Origin: Streptomyces sp. NBRC 110611
Lineage (GTDB): Bacteria; Actinomycetota; Actinomycetes; Streptomycetales; Streptomycetaceae
Assembly: GCF_001590865.1 (NCBI RefSeq)
Contig: NZ_BBUY01000013.1
Location: 132,745-196,744 of the forward strand
Direction: 5' to 3'
DNA length: 64,000 nt
A model generated the notes under the pieces. The model had not been told where the DNA came from. It did no database searches and worked only from the letters and a program-made list of their open reading frames with translations. This document shows, piece after piece, positions 34,775 through 43,724 of this stretch; position 1 is the stretch's first letter; each line of letters begins with the position of its first letter. The translations under genes and the position numbers were made by a program.

Positions 34775-35211
34775 TCGGCGCCCGAGGAATCGGTGACGGG
34801 GGGAAGTCCCTGCATCTGCCGGTACTGGTCCATGATGGCCGTGATGGCCTGGAGGTTCTCCGTCTTCATCCCGGCCGCCCGCATCGCCACCGCGCGGACC
34901 CCGGCCTGCCGCAGCGCCTCGATGGCGGCGACCTCGCCCAGCACCGACTCGGCGATCTCGTCATCGAAGAAGTAGGCGACCGACACGCCGAAGAAGCGCG
35001 CCAGTGCGGCCAGCAGGTCCGGTGAGGGATTGGCGCGCTTACCCGTCCGCAACTGCGACAAGTACACGCCCCCGACCCTGAGTTCGGGGTTGCCCTGCTT
35101 CAGCTCCTCCGCCACCTCGGCGTTGGTCCAGTGCTTGCCCTTGGGACGAACCGTCTTGAAGAGGTTGTCCAGACGCACTGCCAGCACAGGCCGGTCGTCA
35201 ATCCCGGACAT
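34771..35211 (-). CDS. XRE-family transcriptional regulator paired with ImmA/IrrE protease
   Basis: 146 residues. The helix-turn-helix lies at about 12-75 (LFKTVRPKGKHWTNAEVAEEL, VGGVYLSQLRTGKRANPSP, LLAALARFFGVSVAYF), followed by a helical C-terminal part (IAESVLGEVAAIEALRQAGV). This architecture resembles EspR/DdrO-like regulators. ATG 35211 (MSGIDDRPVL) follows GGGGGA; an in-frame ATG at 35268 lies inside the operators. Coupled to the protease gene downstream. Three operator-like palindromes precede it, suggesting autoregulation relieved by proteolysis; this is inference from family behaviour. Confidence 0.87.
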   Translation of the reverse strand: MSGIDDRPVLAVRLDNLFKTVRPKGKHWTNAEVAEELKQGNPELRVGGVYLSQLRTGKRANPSPDLLAALARFFGVSVAYFFDDEIAESVLGEVAAIEALRQAGVRAVAMRAAGMKTENLQAITAIMDQYRQMQGLPPVTDSSGAE

Positions 35212-35253
35212 CGCGATCCCCCTTCCGTCACCTCCCCGGCATTGCCCTTGGCT

Positions 35254-35335
35254 AACCGTCAGTTTCACAGATTAGCTGACAGTTGACAATCGGCCGGGGG
35301 TCCGCCAACGTAGACCCCGCCGATAGCTGTCAGCT
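35254..35335 (-). promoter_or_regulatory. Three phased operator-like palindromes ahead of the XRE gene
   Basis: AACCGTCAGTT (35254-35264), AGCTGACAGTT (35274-35284) and AGCTGTCAGCT (35325-35335) share the odd-centred palindrome ARCYGNCAGYT. Centres are 20 and 51 bp apart, close to two and five helical turns. A minus-strand TAATCT (complement of 35269-35274) that could be the -10 lies between the first two, so binding would block transcription. Read by eye. Confidence 0.6.
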
Positions 35336-35379
35336 AACTTCGCTCACGGGGGTAGCCGAGTGGGCTGCCAGCACATATC

Positions 35380-35429
35380 GCCCCGGCCCGGCCCGCCCTC
35401 GGGGGATGGCGGGCCGGGCCGGGCGGGGC
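35380..35429 (-). terminator. Long GC hairpin after the MAB_1171c-like gene
   Basis: GCCCCGGCCCGGCCCGCC (35380-35397) pairs with GGCGGGCCGGGCCGGGCGGGGC (35408-35429), a stem of about 17 bp with a small bulge. It lies downstream of the membrane protein gene and upstream of the XRE operators, separating two transcripts. The rest of 35212-35508 holds only the operators. Confidence 0.8.
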
Positions 35430-35508
35430 TCATCCGCCCGGCCCCACGGGAGACGGACCGGACGGAGGCCCTCCCTCCCCCGTTCACCCTCTCCGTCCAC
35501 CCCGGCCG

Positions 35509-36672
35509 TCACCCCACGTTCTCGTGTCTCTCGAGTCCGCGGTAGGCGGAGGCCACCCGGGTGAGCCAGGCGACCTCCGCGGTGAAGTTGTCGGTGTCGT
35601 GGTCTTCGAAGTCGCCGGCGTCCTTGTTGTCGTCCGGGATGGTGCCGGCGCGCTTGGCCCGCAGGGCCTGCTTGATCTGGGCCGCTTCGGCGAACGCCTG
35701 CCGGGACTCGTCGCTCGCCCCGGGGCCCGCTCCGTCGGCCCCATGGGCGGAGCGGTCGATGTAGGGGCGCAGGCCCCGCCATCCGTCCCGTATTTCGATG
35801 ACCCGCCGGTGGAGGCGGTAGTCGAGGTCGGAGACCGAAGCCCCGGGCGGCTCCAGGACGATGTCCGGGGACGACTCGTACAGATCCCGCCAGAGCGGGT
35901 AGAGGGCGCGGTACGACCGGTAACTGCGCGCCCACCTCAGCAGTTTGGCGGCGGAGGCTCCCCAGGAGGAGATGGTCAGACTGAGCGAGAGAACGACGAT
36001 GCCCACCGCGCTGAAGACGGAGGCGGCGAGCTGCCAGACGCCGATGTCGATCCCGCACGCGGCGGTGAGGATGTTGACCGTCCGGGCCAGGCAGTAGAGG
36101 AAGAGGATCACTGCGGCGACGGAGAGCATCCGCAGGGCCTGTCGCAGCGAGGCCTTGCTCGCCATACGGGCGTAGGGGCCGCACTGCCGGAAAATCGTGA
36201 CGCACGGAAGTGCCTGGGAGACGATGAAGACCAGGAGGTAGATGAGGACCAGCGGTTGGCCGCTGCCGGTGCTGAAGTCCGAAGCCGGCCGGCCGGGGCC
36301 GTCGGCGATGAAGAAGAGCGCCGTCAGCAGCGCGTTGAGGGCGATGCCGGTCACCAGCCAGTAGCGGGTCCTGCGCACCGCCTCCTCGGCGGTGGTCGCC
36401 CAGCGCAACAGGATAATCTGCGCGCTGACGCAGAAGGCGACCGCCGATACGTGCATCACCAGGATGGCGAGGTTGCCGACGCCGAGGAAGCTCCCGCCTC
36501 CCATGGCGATGGCGCCCATCGTGAAGGTGAGGCACTGGAGCAGCAGAGTGATCACCAGTGTGCGGTAGGCGTTCTCCCGCCGGCTGCGCCGTACTTGGCA
36601 CAGCCGGTAGGCGAGCGCGGCGTACGACGAGAGCGCCGCGATGACGAAGCAGAGGGTTTTGATGGTGTTCAC
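35509..36672 (-). CDS. Seven-helix membrane protein, MAB_1171c-like
   Basis: 387 residues. Seven hydrophobic segments in the first 245 residues (TLCFVIAALSSYAALAYRL, TLVITLLLQCLTFTMG, LAILVMHVSAVAFCVSAQII, WLVTGIALNALLTALFF, LVLIYLLVFIVSQALP, MLSVAAVILFLYCLAR, AASVFSAVGIVVLSLSLTI), then a soluble region with WRDLYESSPDIVLEPP and DLDYRLHRRVIEIRDGW. This matches proteins named MAB_1171c family putative transporter, which are encoded beside XRE and ImmA/IrrE genes in actinomycetes (recalled). The transporter name is unproven. I prefer GTG 36672, eight bases after GGGGA; GTG 36699 is possible. Confidence 0.8.
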   Translation of the reverse strand: MNTIKTLCFVIAALSSYAALAYRLCQVRRSRRENAYRTLVITLLLQCLTFTMGAIAMGGGSFLGVGNLAILVMHVSAVAFCVSAQIILLRWATTAEEAVRRTRYWLVTGIALNALLTALFFIADGPGRPASDFSTGSGQPLVLIYLLVFIVSQALPCVTIFRQCGPYARMASKASLRQALRMLSVAAVILFLYCLARTVNILTAACGIDIGVWQLAASVFSAVGIVVLSLSLTISSWGASAAKLLRWARSYRSYRALYPLWRDLYESSPDIVLEPPGASVSDLDYRLHRRVIEIRDGWRGLRPYIDRSAHGADGAGPGASDESRQAFAEAAQIKQALRAKRAGTIPDDNKDAGDFEDHDTDNFTAEVAWLTRVASAYRGLERHENVG

Positions 36673-36876
36673 GGCCTGATTCCCCGCCGGTACGCGCACG
36701 CGGCGAACCGTCTAGTCGATTGTTCCCTCCCAAGGAGACCACGAGTTGGGCCGGGGCCGGCACCGCGCCGGAGCCGGCCGGCCCGCCGTCAACCGCATGC
36801 CCTCGGTGTCCCGCCCTGGGTGGGCAGCGGTGCACCAGGCGGTGCCGCCGGGGGATTTCAGCCCTACGGTCAGGCC

Positions 36877-37800
36877 ATGGCCGAAATTGCAAGCCCTTCT
36901 GCGACCCCTCTGGCGCGTGCCGAACGCTTCGTCTGGCTGACCGCACGGGTACTGGAACAGCGGCTCTTCGCGTACTCCTTCTTCGGCAAGGACGCGGACC
37001 CGGTCGAGACCGCGCTCGCCGCGTACCGCAATGACGACGGCGGCTACGGCCACGCCCTGGAGCCTGATCTGCGCGGCCCCGTCAGCCAGCCGCTGCACAC
37101 CGCGCACGCCCTGCGGGTGCTCGACGCGATCGGACGCTGTGGCGGCGGCCGGGCGGAGCGGATCTGCCGCTATCTGACGAAGGTCTCGACCCCGGAAGGG
37201 GCGCTGCCCGTACTGCACCCCTCGTCACGCGGCTACCCGGCCGCGCCGTGGATCCCGGTGGTCGACGACCCGCCGAGCTCCCTGCTGGCCACCGGCCCCG
37301 TGGTGGGGCTGCTGCACCGCAACGAGGTGTGGCACGCGTGGCTGTTCCGGGCCACGGATTACTGCTGGTCGGCCGTGGAGTCCCTGACGAGAACCCATCC
37401 GTACGAGGCCGAGGCGGCGGTGGCCTTCCTGGACGGCGTTCCGGACCGGCCCCGGGCCGCCGCGGCGGCCGAGCGGCTGGGCCGGCTCGTACGGGAGCAG
37501 GGCCTGGTGCTGCTGGACCCCGCGCGGTCCGCGGACGTCCCGGTGGCGGAGGGCTACGCCCCCGGTGAGCACCACCTGGCGTACGACTTCGCGCCGTCCC
37601 CCGGCTCCCTCGCCCGGAGCTGGTTCACCGACGAGGAGATGGACCGGGCGCTGGACCACCTCGCCGGGCTCCAGGGAGAGGACGGCGGCTGGCCGGTCAC
37701 CTGGCGGGAGTGGGCACCGGCCACCGCGCTGGAAGGCCGCCCGGTGGTGACACTGCGGGCCCTGCAGACCCTGCGGGCGTACGGGCGGCAGCTGGGCTGA
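36877..37800 (+). CDS. Prenyltransferase/squalene-cyclase fold protein
   Basis: 307 residues. QW-type repeats of the alpha/alpha-barrel terpenoid cyclase superfamily are visible: NDDGGYGHALEPDLRG near residue 50 and GLQGEDGGWPVTWREW near 270, with helices such as LHTAHALRVLDAIGR between. No DxDD or DDxxD catalytic motif is seen, so cyclase activity is unlikely; a binding or structural role is as plausible. ATG 36877 follows a weak CAGG site. Divergent from the membrane protein over about 200 bases. Confidence 0.75.
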   Translation: MAEIASPSATPLARAERFVWLTARVLEQRLFAYSFFGKDADPVETALAAYRNDDGGYGHALEPDLRGPVSQPLHTAHALRVLDAIGRCGGGRAERICRYLTKVSTPEGALPVLHPSSRGYPAAPWIPVVDDPPSSLLATGPVVGLLHRNEVWHAWLFRATDYCWSAVESLTRTHPYEAEAAVAFLDGVPDRPRAAAAAERLGRLVREQGLVLLDPARSADVPVAEGYAPGEHHLAYDFAPSPGSLARSWFTDEEMDRALDHLAGLQGEDGGWPVTWREWAPATALEGRPVVTLRALQTLRAYGRQLG

Positions 37801-37883
37801 CCGCCGGCGGGAGCCCGCGGGAGCCTCGTGATCATCGGCGTGGGGCCGCGTTGTCGGTCGCGTTGTCAGTGGTCGGGTGCACG

Positions 37884-40800
37884 ATGGGGGACATGGCCAA
37901 GTCAGCGCTCGCATCGTTCTCGCCCGCGACCCGAGGATGGTTCGCCGGGGCCTTCAGCGCGCCCACCGCCGCGCAGGAAGGCGCCTGGCAGGCGATCGGA
38001 GCGGGCTCGGACGTCCTGGTGGTCGCGCCGACCGGATCGGGCAAGACCCTCGCGGCGTTCCTCGCGTCGCTGGACGCGCTGGCGAGCACTCCCCCGCCCG
38101 CCGAGCCGAAGAAGCGCTGCCGGGTGCTGTACGTGTCGCCGCTGAAGGCACTGGCCGTCGATGTGGAGCGCAACCTGCGCAGCCCGCTGACGGGCATCCG
38201 CCAGGAGTCGGTCCGCCTGGGGTCGCCGGAGCCCGACATCAGGGTCGGCATCCGGTCCGGGGACACCTCCCCGGCCGAGCGCCGGTCGATCGCCGGCCGC
38301 CCGCCGGACATCCTCATCACGACCCCCGAGTCGCTGTTCCTGATGCTGACGTCCTCGGCCCGGGAGGCGTTGGCGGGCGTCGAGACGGTGATCGTGGACG
38401 AGGTCCACGCGGTCGCCGGCACGAAGCGCGGCGCGCATCTGGCGCTGTCCCTGGAGCGGCTGGACGAGCTGCTCGCCCGGCCGGCCCGCCGGATCGGGCT
38501 GTCGGCGACGGTGCGCCCGGTGGAGGAGGTGGCCCGCTATCTGTCGCCGAGGCGGCGGGTGGAGATCGTCCAGCCGCCGTCCGGCAAGCGCTTCGACCTC
38601 TCGGTGGTCGTCCCGGTGGAGGACATGGGAGAGCTGGGCGGCGCTCCGGTCCAGGAGGGGGAGACGGGTGAGAAGCCGTCCATCTGGCCGCAGGTGGAGG
38701 AGCGGATCGCGGATCTCGTCCAGGCCCATCGCTCCACGATCGTCTTCGCCAACTCCCGGCGCCTGGCGGAGCGGCTGTGCAACCGTCTCAACGAGATCGC
38801 CTATGAGCGGACGACGGGGACGGCCCTGCCCGAGCATCACTCCCCGGCGGAGCTGATGGCCGAGGCGGGGGCCGCCAAGGGCGCGCCGCCGCTGCTGGCC
38901 CGGGCGCATCACGGTTCGGTGTCCAAGGAGCAACGCGCCCAGGTGGAGGAGGACTTGAAGGCCGGCCGGCTGCCGGCCGTGGTCGCCACGTCCAGTCTGG
39001 AGCTGGGCATCGACATGGGTGCGGTCGATCTGGTCGTCCAGGTGGAGTCACCGCCGTCGGTCGCGTCCGGGCTGCAGCGGGTCGGCCGGGCCGGGCATCA
39101 GGTCGGCGCGGTCTCGAAGGGCATCGTCTTCCCCAAGTACCGCGGCGATCTGGTGCAGGCCGCGGTGGTCACGGAGCGGATGCGGTCGGGCGCCATCGAG
39201 GCGTTGCGGGTGCCCGCCAACCCGCTCGACGTGCTCGCCCAGCAGCTGGTCGCCATGGCCGCGATGGACACCTGGGACGTCGAGGAGCTGCTGGCCGTCG
39301 TCCGGCGGGCCGCGCCGTTCGCCGCGCTGCCCGAGTCGGCCTTCACGGCCGTGCTGGACATGCTCGCCGGGCGCTATCCGTCGGACGCCTTCGCCGAGCT
39401 GCGGCCGCGCCTGGTGTGGGACCGCGTCGCGCAGACCGTGACGGGCCGTCCCGGTGCGCAGCGGCTGGCCGTGACGTCCGGCGGGACGATCCCCGACCGC
39501 GGCCTGTTCGGGGTGTTCCTGGCGGGCGGCGACTCCGGCAAGGGAGGGGCCCGGGGTGGCGGGCGACCATCGGACACTGCGGCGCGAAGCGCCTCGACTC
39601 GGGGTGGTGGCGGGCGACGGGTGGGGGAGCTGGACGAGGAGATGGTCTACGAGTCCCGCGTCGGCGATGTCTTCACCCTCGGCACGACGTCCTGGCGCAT
39701 CGAGGACATCACCCGGGACAGGGTGCTGGTCACCCCCGCGCCCGGGGTCCCCGGCCGGCTGCCCTTCTGGAAGGGCGACCAGCTCGGCCGCCCGCTCGAA
39801 CTGGGCCGCGCGCTGGGCGCGTTCCTCCGCGAGATCGGCTCGACGGCCCCGGAGGAGGCCCGGGCCCGGCTCTCCGCCGCGGGGCTGGACGACTGGGCGG
39901 CCGCCAATGTGCTCGGCTATCTCACCGAGCAGAAGCAGGCCTGCGGGCATGTCCCCGATGACCGCACGATCGTCGTCGAGCGGTTCCGCGACGAGCTCGG
40001 CGACTGGCGGGTGGTCATCCACTCCCCCTTCGGAGCGCAGGTCCACGCCCCCTGGGCGCTGGCGCTCGGTGCCCGTCTCGCCGAGCGCTACGGCATGGAC
40101 GCCCAGGTGATGCACGCCGACGACGGCATCGTGCTGCGGCTGCCCGACGCCGACGTGCTGGGCCTCGACCTCCTCGACGGAGACGTCGCCTCCGCCCCGT
40201 CCGCGGCCGCCTCCGCCGGCGTGGGCCCGGCCGCCCGCGGCGCCGAGTACGACCCCGAGCAGTCCCCGGTGGGGGCCGCCGATGCCGTCTTCGACCAGGG
40301 CGAGATCGACCAGCTCGTCACGGACCAGGTGGGCGGCTCCGCGCTGTTCGCCTCCCGGTTCCGCGAGTGCGCCGCCCGCGCCCTGCTGCTGCCGCGGCGC
40401 AGCCCCGGCAAGCGCACACCGCTGTGGCAGCAGCGGCAGCGCGCCGCCCAGCTCCTCCAGGTGGCAAGCGAGTTCGGGTCCTTCCCCATTGTGCTGGAGG
40501 CCGTCCGCGAGTGCCTTCAGGACGTCTTCGACGTTCCGGGTCTGGCGGAGCTGATGGGCGATATCGAGGCGCGCCGGGTGCGCCTGGTGGAGGTCACCAC
40601 CCCGGAGCCGTCCCCCTTCGCCCGCTCCCTCCTCTTCGGCTATGTCGCACAGTTCCTGTACGAGGGGGACTCCCCGCTCGCCGAGCGCCGTGCCGCCGCG
40701 CTGTCCCTGGACTCCCGGCTGCTCGCCGAGCTGCTGGGCCAGGCCGAGCTGCGCGAGTTGCTGGACGCCGAGGTGCTCGCCGAGCTGGAACGCGAGCTGC

Positions 40801-42743
40801 AGTGGCGTACGGAGGAGCGGCGGGCCAAGGACGCCGAGGCCGTCGCCGACGTCCTGCGGCTGCTGGGCCCGCTGACCGACGCCGAGCTGGCCGAGCGGGG
40901 CGCGGATCCGGCCTGGGTCAGGGAGCTCGCCGCCGCCCGGCGCGCCATCCCGGTGCGGATCGCCGGGGCCGGCCACTGGGCCGCGGTCGAGGACGCCGGC
41001 CGGCTCCGTGACGCGCTGGGCACGGCGCTGCCGGTCGGCGTCCCGGAGTCGTTCATCGAACCGGTCAAGGACCCGCTCGGTGACCTGCTGTCCCGGTATG
41101 CGCGTACCCACGGCCCGTTCACCTCCGAGCAGGCCGCCGCCCGCTTCGGCCTCGGTACGGCCGTCACCGACGGCGCGCTGCAGCGCCTCGCCGCCGCCGG
41201 CCGGGTCGTCCAGGGGGAGTTCCACCCGGCGGGGATCGGCCAGGAGTGGTGCGACGCCCAGGTGCTGCGCAGGCTGCGGCGGCGGTCGCTGGCCGCGCTG
41301 CGCGAGGAGCTGGAGCCGGTGCCGCCCGCCGCGCTCGCCGCGTTCCTCCCCCGGTGGCAGCATGTCGCCGCCCCGCGCCCGGCGGCGATGAACGGCATGC
41401 CGGCGCCGTCCGGCGGTGCCGGGTACAGCCTGCACGGTATCGACGGCCTGGTCCGGGCCATCGAGCAGCTGCAGGGCGCGCCGGTGCCGGCCTCCGCCCT
41501 GGAGAAGCTGGTGCTGCCCTCCCGCGTCGGCGGCTACACCCCCGCTCTGCTGGACGAACTGACCGCCACCGGCGAGGTGGTGTGGGCCGGCGCCGGCGCA
41601 CTGCCCGGGAAGGACGGCTGGCTGTCGCTCCATCTCGCCGACTCCGCCCCGCTGCTGCTCCCGCCGCCGCTCCCGCTCGAACTGACCGCCCTGCACGAGT
41701 CGTTGCTGGCCGCCCTGGCGCCCGGGTACGGCCTGTTCTTCCGTCAGCTCGCCGATCAGGTCCGTGCCACCACCCACCCGGACGTCACCGACCCGCAGCT
41801 GGCCGACGCCCTGTGGGATCTGGCCTGGTCGGGCCGGCTGACCAACGACACCCTCGCCCCGCTGCGCGCTCTCCTCGGCTCGGGCCGTACGGCCGGCTCG
41901 ACCGCCCACCGCGCCCGGCGCGCGGTGCCCCGCGGCCGCTATGGGGCGTTGGCGGTGTCCGCGGGGCGCGGCGGCCGTCCCGCCGCCTCCCGCTCGGGCC
42001 CGCCGACCGTGGGCGGCCGCTGGTCGCTGCTGCCCGCCCCCGAGCCGGACGCCACCCACCGCGCCCATGCCCTGGCCCGTACGCTCCTGGACCGGCACGG
42101 GATCCTCACCCGCGGCGCGGTCGCCGCCGAAGGGGTCGAAGGCGGGTTCTCCGCCGCGTACCGGGTGCTGTCCGTGTTCGAGGACTCCGGTCAGGCCCGC
42201 CGGGGTTATGTCGTCGAAGGGCTGGGCGCCGCCCAGTTCGCCATGGACGGTGCGGTGGACCGGCTGCGCGCGGTCAGCACCGAGCGGGAGCGCACCGCCG
42301 ACGGCGAGCTGCCGGAGTCCGGTGCGGCGCCGTCCCGGCGCGGCGGCCCGCCGCGCGCCGTCGTCCTGGCCGCCGCCGACCCGGCCAATGCCTACGGCGC
42401 CGCCCTGCCCTGGCCCGATCCGCCCGGGGGCGCCTCCCACAAGCCCGGCCGCAAGGCGGGTGCGCTGGTCGTCCTGGTCGACGGCGAGCTGACGGTCTAT
42501 ATGGAGCGCGGCGGCAAGACGCTGCTGATATGGCCGCTCGGCCAGGATCCGGCCCGGGCTGCCACCGACCCACGCCTCCGGCTCGCGGTCGAGGCGCTCA
42601 CCGACGCCGCCCGCGCCGGCGCGCTGGGCACCCTCACCACCGAGCGCATCAACGGTGCCGCGGCCCTGACCTCACCCTTCGCGGCCGTGCTGGAGTCCGC
42701 GGGCTTCCATCCGACCCCGCGGGGGCTGCGGCTCCGGGGATGA
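37884..42743 (+). CDS. lhr: Lhr-type ATP-dependent DNA helicase (large form)
   Basis: 1619 residues, superfamily 2 3-to-5 helicase. Core motifs: VVAPTGSGKTLAAF, TTPESLFLML, DEVHAVAGTKRG, GLSATVRPVEEV, TSSLELGIDMGAVDLVVQ and QRVGRAGHQV. The Lhr winged-helix and beta-barrel domains follow, and the 750-residue C-terminal extension of bacterial Lhr is present (HGPFTSEQAAARFG, RTLLDRHGILTRGAV). A Gly/Arg-rich insert (residues about 550-580) interrupts the region after the winged helix. ATG 37884 or 37893 are both possible. It is followed after 81 bases by the Nei2 glycosylase gene, an arrangement conserved in actinobacteria that suggests a joint repair function. Confidence 0.95.
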   Translation: MGDMAKSALASFSPATRGWFAGAFSAPTAAQEGAWQAIGAGSDVLVVAPTGSGKTLAAFLASLDALASTPPPAEPKKRCRVLYVSPLKALAVDVERNLRSPLTGIRQESVRLGSPEPDIRVGIRSGDTSPAERRSIAGRPPDILITTPESLFLMLTSSAREALAGVETVIVDEVHAVAGTKRGAHLALSLERLDELLARPARRIGLSATVRPVEEVARYLSPRRRVEIVQPPSGKRFDLSVVVPVEDMGELGGAPVQEGETGEKPSIWPQVEERIADLVQAHRSTIVFANSRRLAERLCNRLNEIAYERTTGTALPEHHSPAELMAEAGAAKGAPPLLARAHHGSVSKEQRAQVEEDLKAGRLPAVVATSSLELGIDMGAVDLVVQVESPPSVASGLQRVGRAGHQVGAVSKGIVFPKYRGDLVQAAVVTERMRSGAIEALRVPANPLDVLAQQLVAMAAMDTWDVEELLAVVRRAAPFAALPESAFTAVLDMLAGRYPSDAFAELRPRLVWDRVAQTVTGRPGAQRLAVTSGGTIPDRGLFGVFLAGGDSGKGGARGGGRPSDTAARSASTRGGGGRRVGELDEEMVYESRVGDVFTLGTTSWRIEDITRDRVLVTPAPGVPGRLPFWKGDQLGRPLELGRALGAFLREIGSTAPEEARARLSAAGLDDWAAANVLGYLTEQKQACGHVPDDRTIVVERFRDELGDWRVVIHSPFGAQVHAPWALALGARLAERYGMDAQVMHADDGIVLRLPDADVLGLDLLDGDVASAPSAAASAGVGPAARGAEYDPEQSPVGAADAVFDQGEIDQLVTDQVGGSALFASRFRECAARALLLPRRSPGKRTPLWQQRQRAAQLLQVASEFGSFPIVLEAVRECLQDVFDVPGLAELMGDIEARRVRLVEVTTPEPSPFARSLLFGYVAQFLYEGDSPLAERRAAALSLDSRLLAELLGQAELRELLDAEVLAELERELQWRTEERRAKDAEAVADVLRLLGPLTDAELAERGADPAWVRELAAARRAIPVRIAGAGHWAAVEDAGRLRDALGTALPVGVPESFIEPVKDPLGDLLSRYARTHGPFTSEQAAARFGLGTAVTDGALQRLAAAGRVVQGEFHPAGIGQEWCDAQVLRRLRRRSLAALREELEPVPPAALAAFLPRWQHVAAPRPAAMNGMPAPSGGAGYSLHGIDGLVRAIEQLQGAPVPASALEKLVLPSRVGGYTPALLDELTATGEVVWAGAGALPGKDGWLSLHLADSAPLLLPPPLPLELTALHESLLAALAPGYGLFFRQLADQVRATTHPDVTDPQLADALWDLAWSGRLTNDTLAPLRALLGSGRTAGSTAHRARRAVPRGRYGALAVSAGRGGRPAASRSGPPTVGGRWSLLPAPEPDATHRAHALARTLLDRHGILTRGAVAAEGVEGGFSAAYRVLSVFEDSGQARRGYVVEGLGAAQFAMDGAVDRLRAVSTERERTADGELPESGAAPSRRGGPPRAVVLAAADPANAYGAALPWPDPPGGASHKPGRKAGALVVLVDGELTVYMERGGKTLLIWPLGQDPARAATDPRLRLAVEALTDAARAGALGTLTTERINGAAALTSPFAAVLESAGFHPTPRGLRLRG

Positions 42744-42824
42744 GGTCCCGGGCGCTCGGCCGACGGTTGCCCCGCGTGCCGCCTCCCCCGTCGTCTCTCC
42801 GTTCCCTCCCGGCATGATGGAGCC

Positions 42825-43685
42825 ATGCCCGAAGGCGACACCGTCTGGCGGCTGGCCCAGCGGCTCCACGACGCGCTGGCCGGCCGTCCGCTGACCCACT
42901 GTGACCTGCGCGTTCCCCGGCTGGCGACAGTGGATCTCACCGGCCGGGAGGTATCCGAGGTGGTCCCCCGCGGCAAGCATCTGCTCACCCGTTTCGAGGG
43001 CGGCCTCACCCTGCACTGCCACCTGCGGATGGACGGCACCTGGCAGGTCTACGCGGCCGGGGAGCGCTGGCGCGGCGGTCCCGCCCATCAGATCCGGGCG
43101 GTTCTCGGCACCGCCGAACGGACCGCCGTCGGCTACCGCCTCCCCGTTCTCGATCTGCTGCGCACCGCCGACGAATCGCAGGTCGTCGGCCATCTCGGCC
43201 CCGACCTCCTCGGGCCCGAGTGGGATCCGGGGGAAGCCCTGCGACGGCTGCTGGCCGCTCCGGAGCGGCCGCTCGGTGAGGCCCTCCTCGACCAGCGCAA
43301 TCTCGCCGGTATCGGCAATGTCTACAAGTGCGAACTGTGTTTTCTGCTCCGTGCCTCGCCCTGGCTCCCCATCGGAGAGCTCCCCGGCCCGGAACGGGTC
43401 CCCGCTCTCGCCAAGAAGCTCCTGGAGGCCAACAAGCGGCGTACGGCCCGTACGACCACGCCCTGGGGGCACCGCCCACACCCGTTCGAGGGCCGTGGGG
43501 GAGCCCGCTCCGATCGGCGGCTGTGGGTCTACGGCCGGGCCGGCCTGCCCTGCCTGCGCTGCGGCGGCACGGTCCGCACCAGCGACAGCGGCCAGGGCCC
43601 CGCCACGGACGAACGCGTCACCTACTGGTGCCCGGCCTGCCAGCCCGGCGGGCCCGACGGCCGAAGCGCCCCGCCCGCCCGCTGA
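42825..43685 (+). CDS. nei2: Fpg/Nei-family DNA glycosylase, Nei2 type
   Basis: 286 residues. Starts MPEGDTVWR, the P2-E3 catalytic pair and the DTV variant of actinobacterial Nei2. The helix-two-turn-helix reads LLDQRNLAGIGNVYKCELCF. The zinc finger has Cys pairs in LPCLRCGGTVR and TYWCPACQPG. The enzyme excises oxidised bases and nicks the abasic site. Located directly after lhr on the same strand. The tail of 20 residues is Pro/Gly/Arg-rich. Confidence 0.93.
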   Translation: MPEGDTVWRLAQRLHDALAGRPLTHCDLRVPRLATVDLTGREVSEVVPRGKHLLTRFEGGLTLHCHLRMDGTWQVYAAGERWRGGPAHQIRAVLGTAERTAVGYRLPVLDLLRTADESQVVGHLGPDLLGPEWDPGEALRRLLAAPERPLGEALLDQRNLAGIGNVYKCELCFLLRASPWLPIGELPGPERVPALAKKLLEANKRRTARTTTPWGHRPHPFEGRGGARSDRRLWVYGRAGLPCLRCGGTVRTSDSGQGPATDERVTYWCPACQPGGPDGRSAPPAR

Positions 43686-43724
43686 CACACCACCGCGTCC
43701 CGCACCGCCCTCGGCCCATCCCCC

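Noticed and set aside
35254..35335. Operator palindromes read as PafBC damage boxes
   Set aside because: They share the TGTCAG core with TTGTCRGTG but none has a TANNNT eight bases downstream on either strand.
39048..42440. 1130-residue open frame opposite lhr
   Set aside because: No domain is recognisable and the frame mirrors the helicase gene, which has clear motifs.
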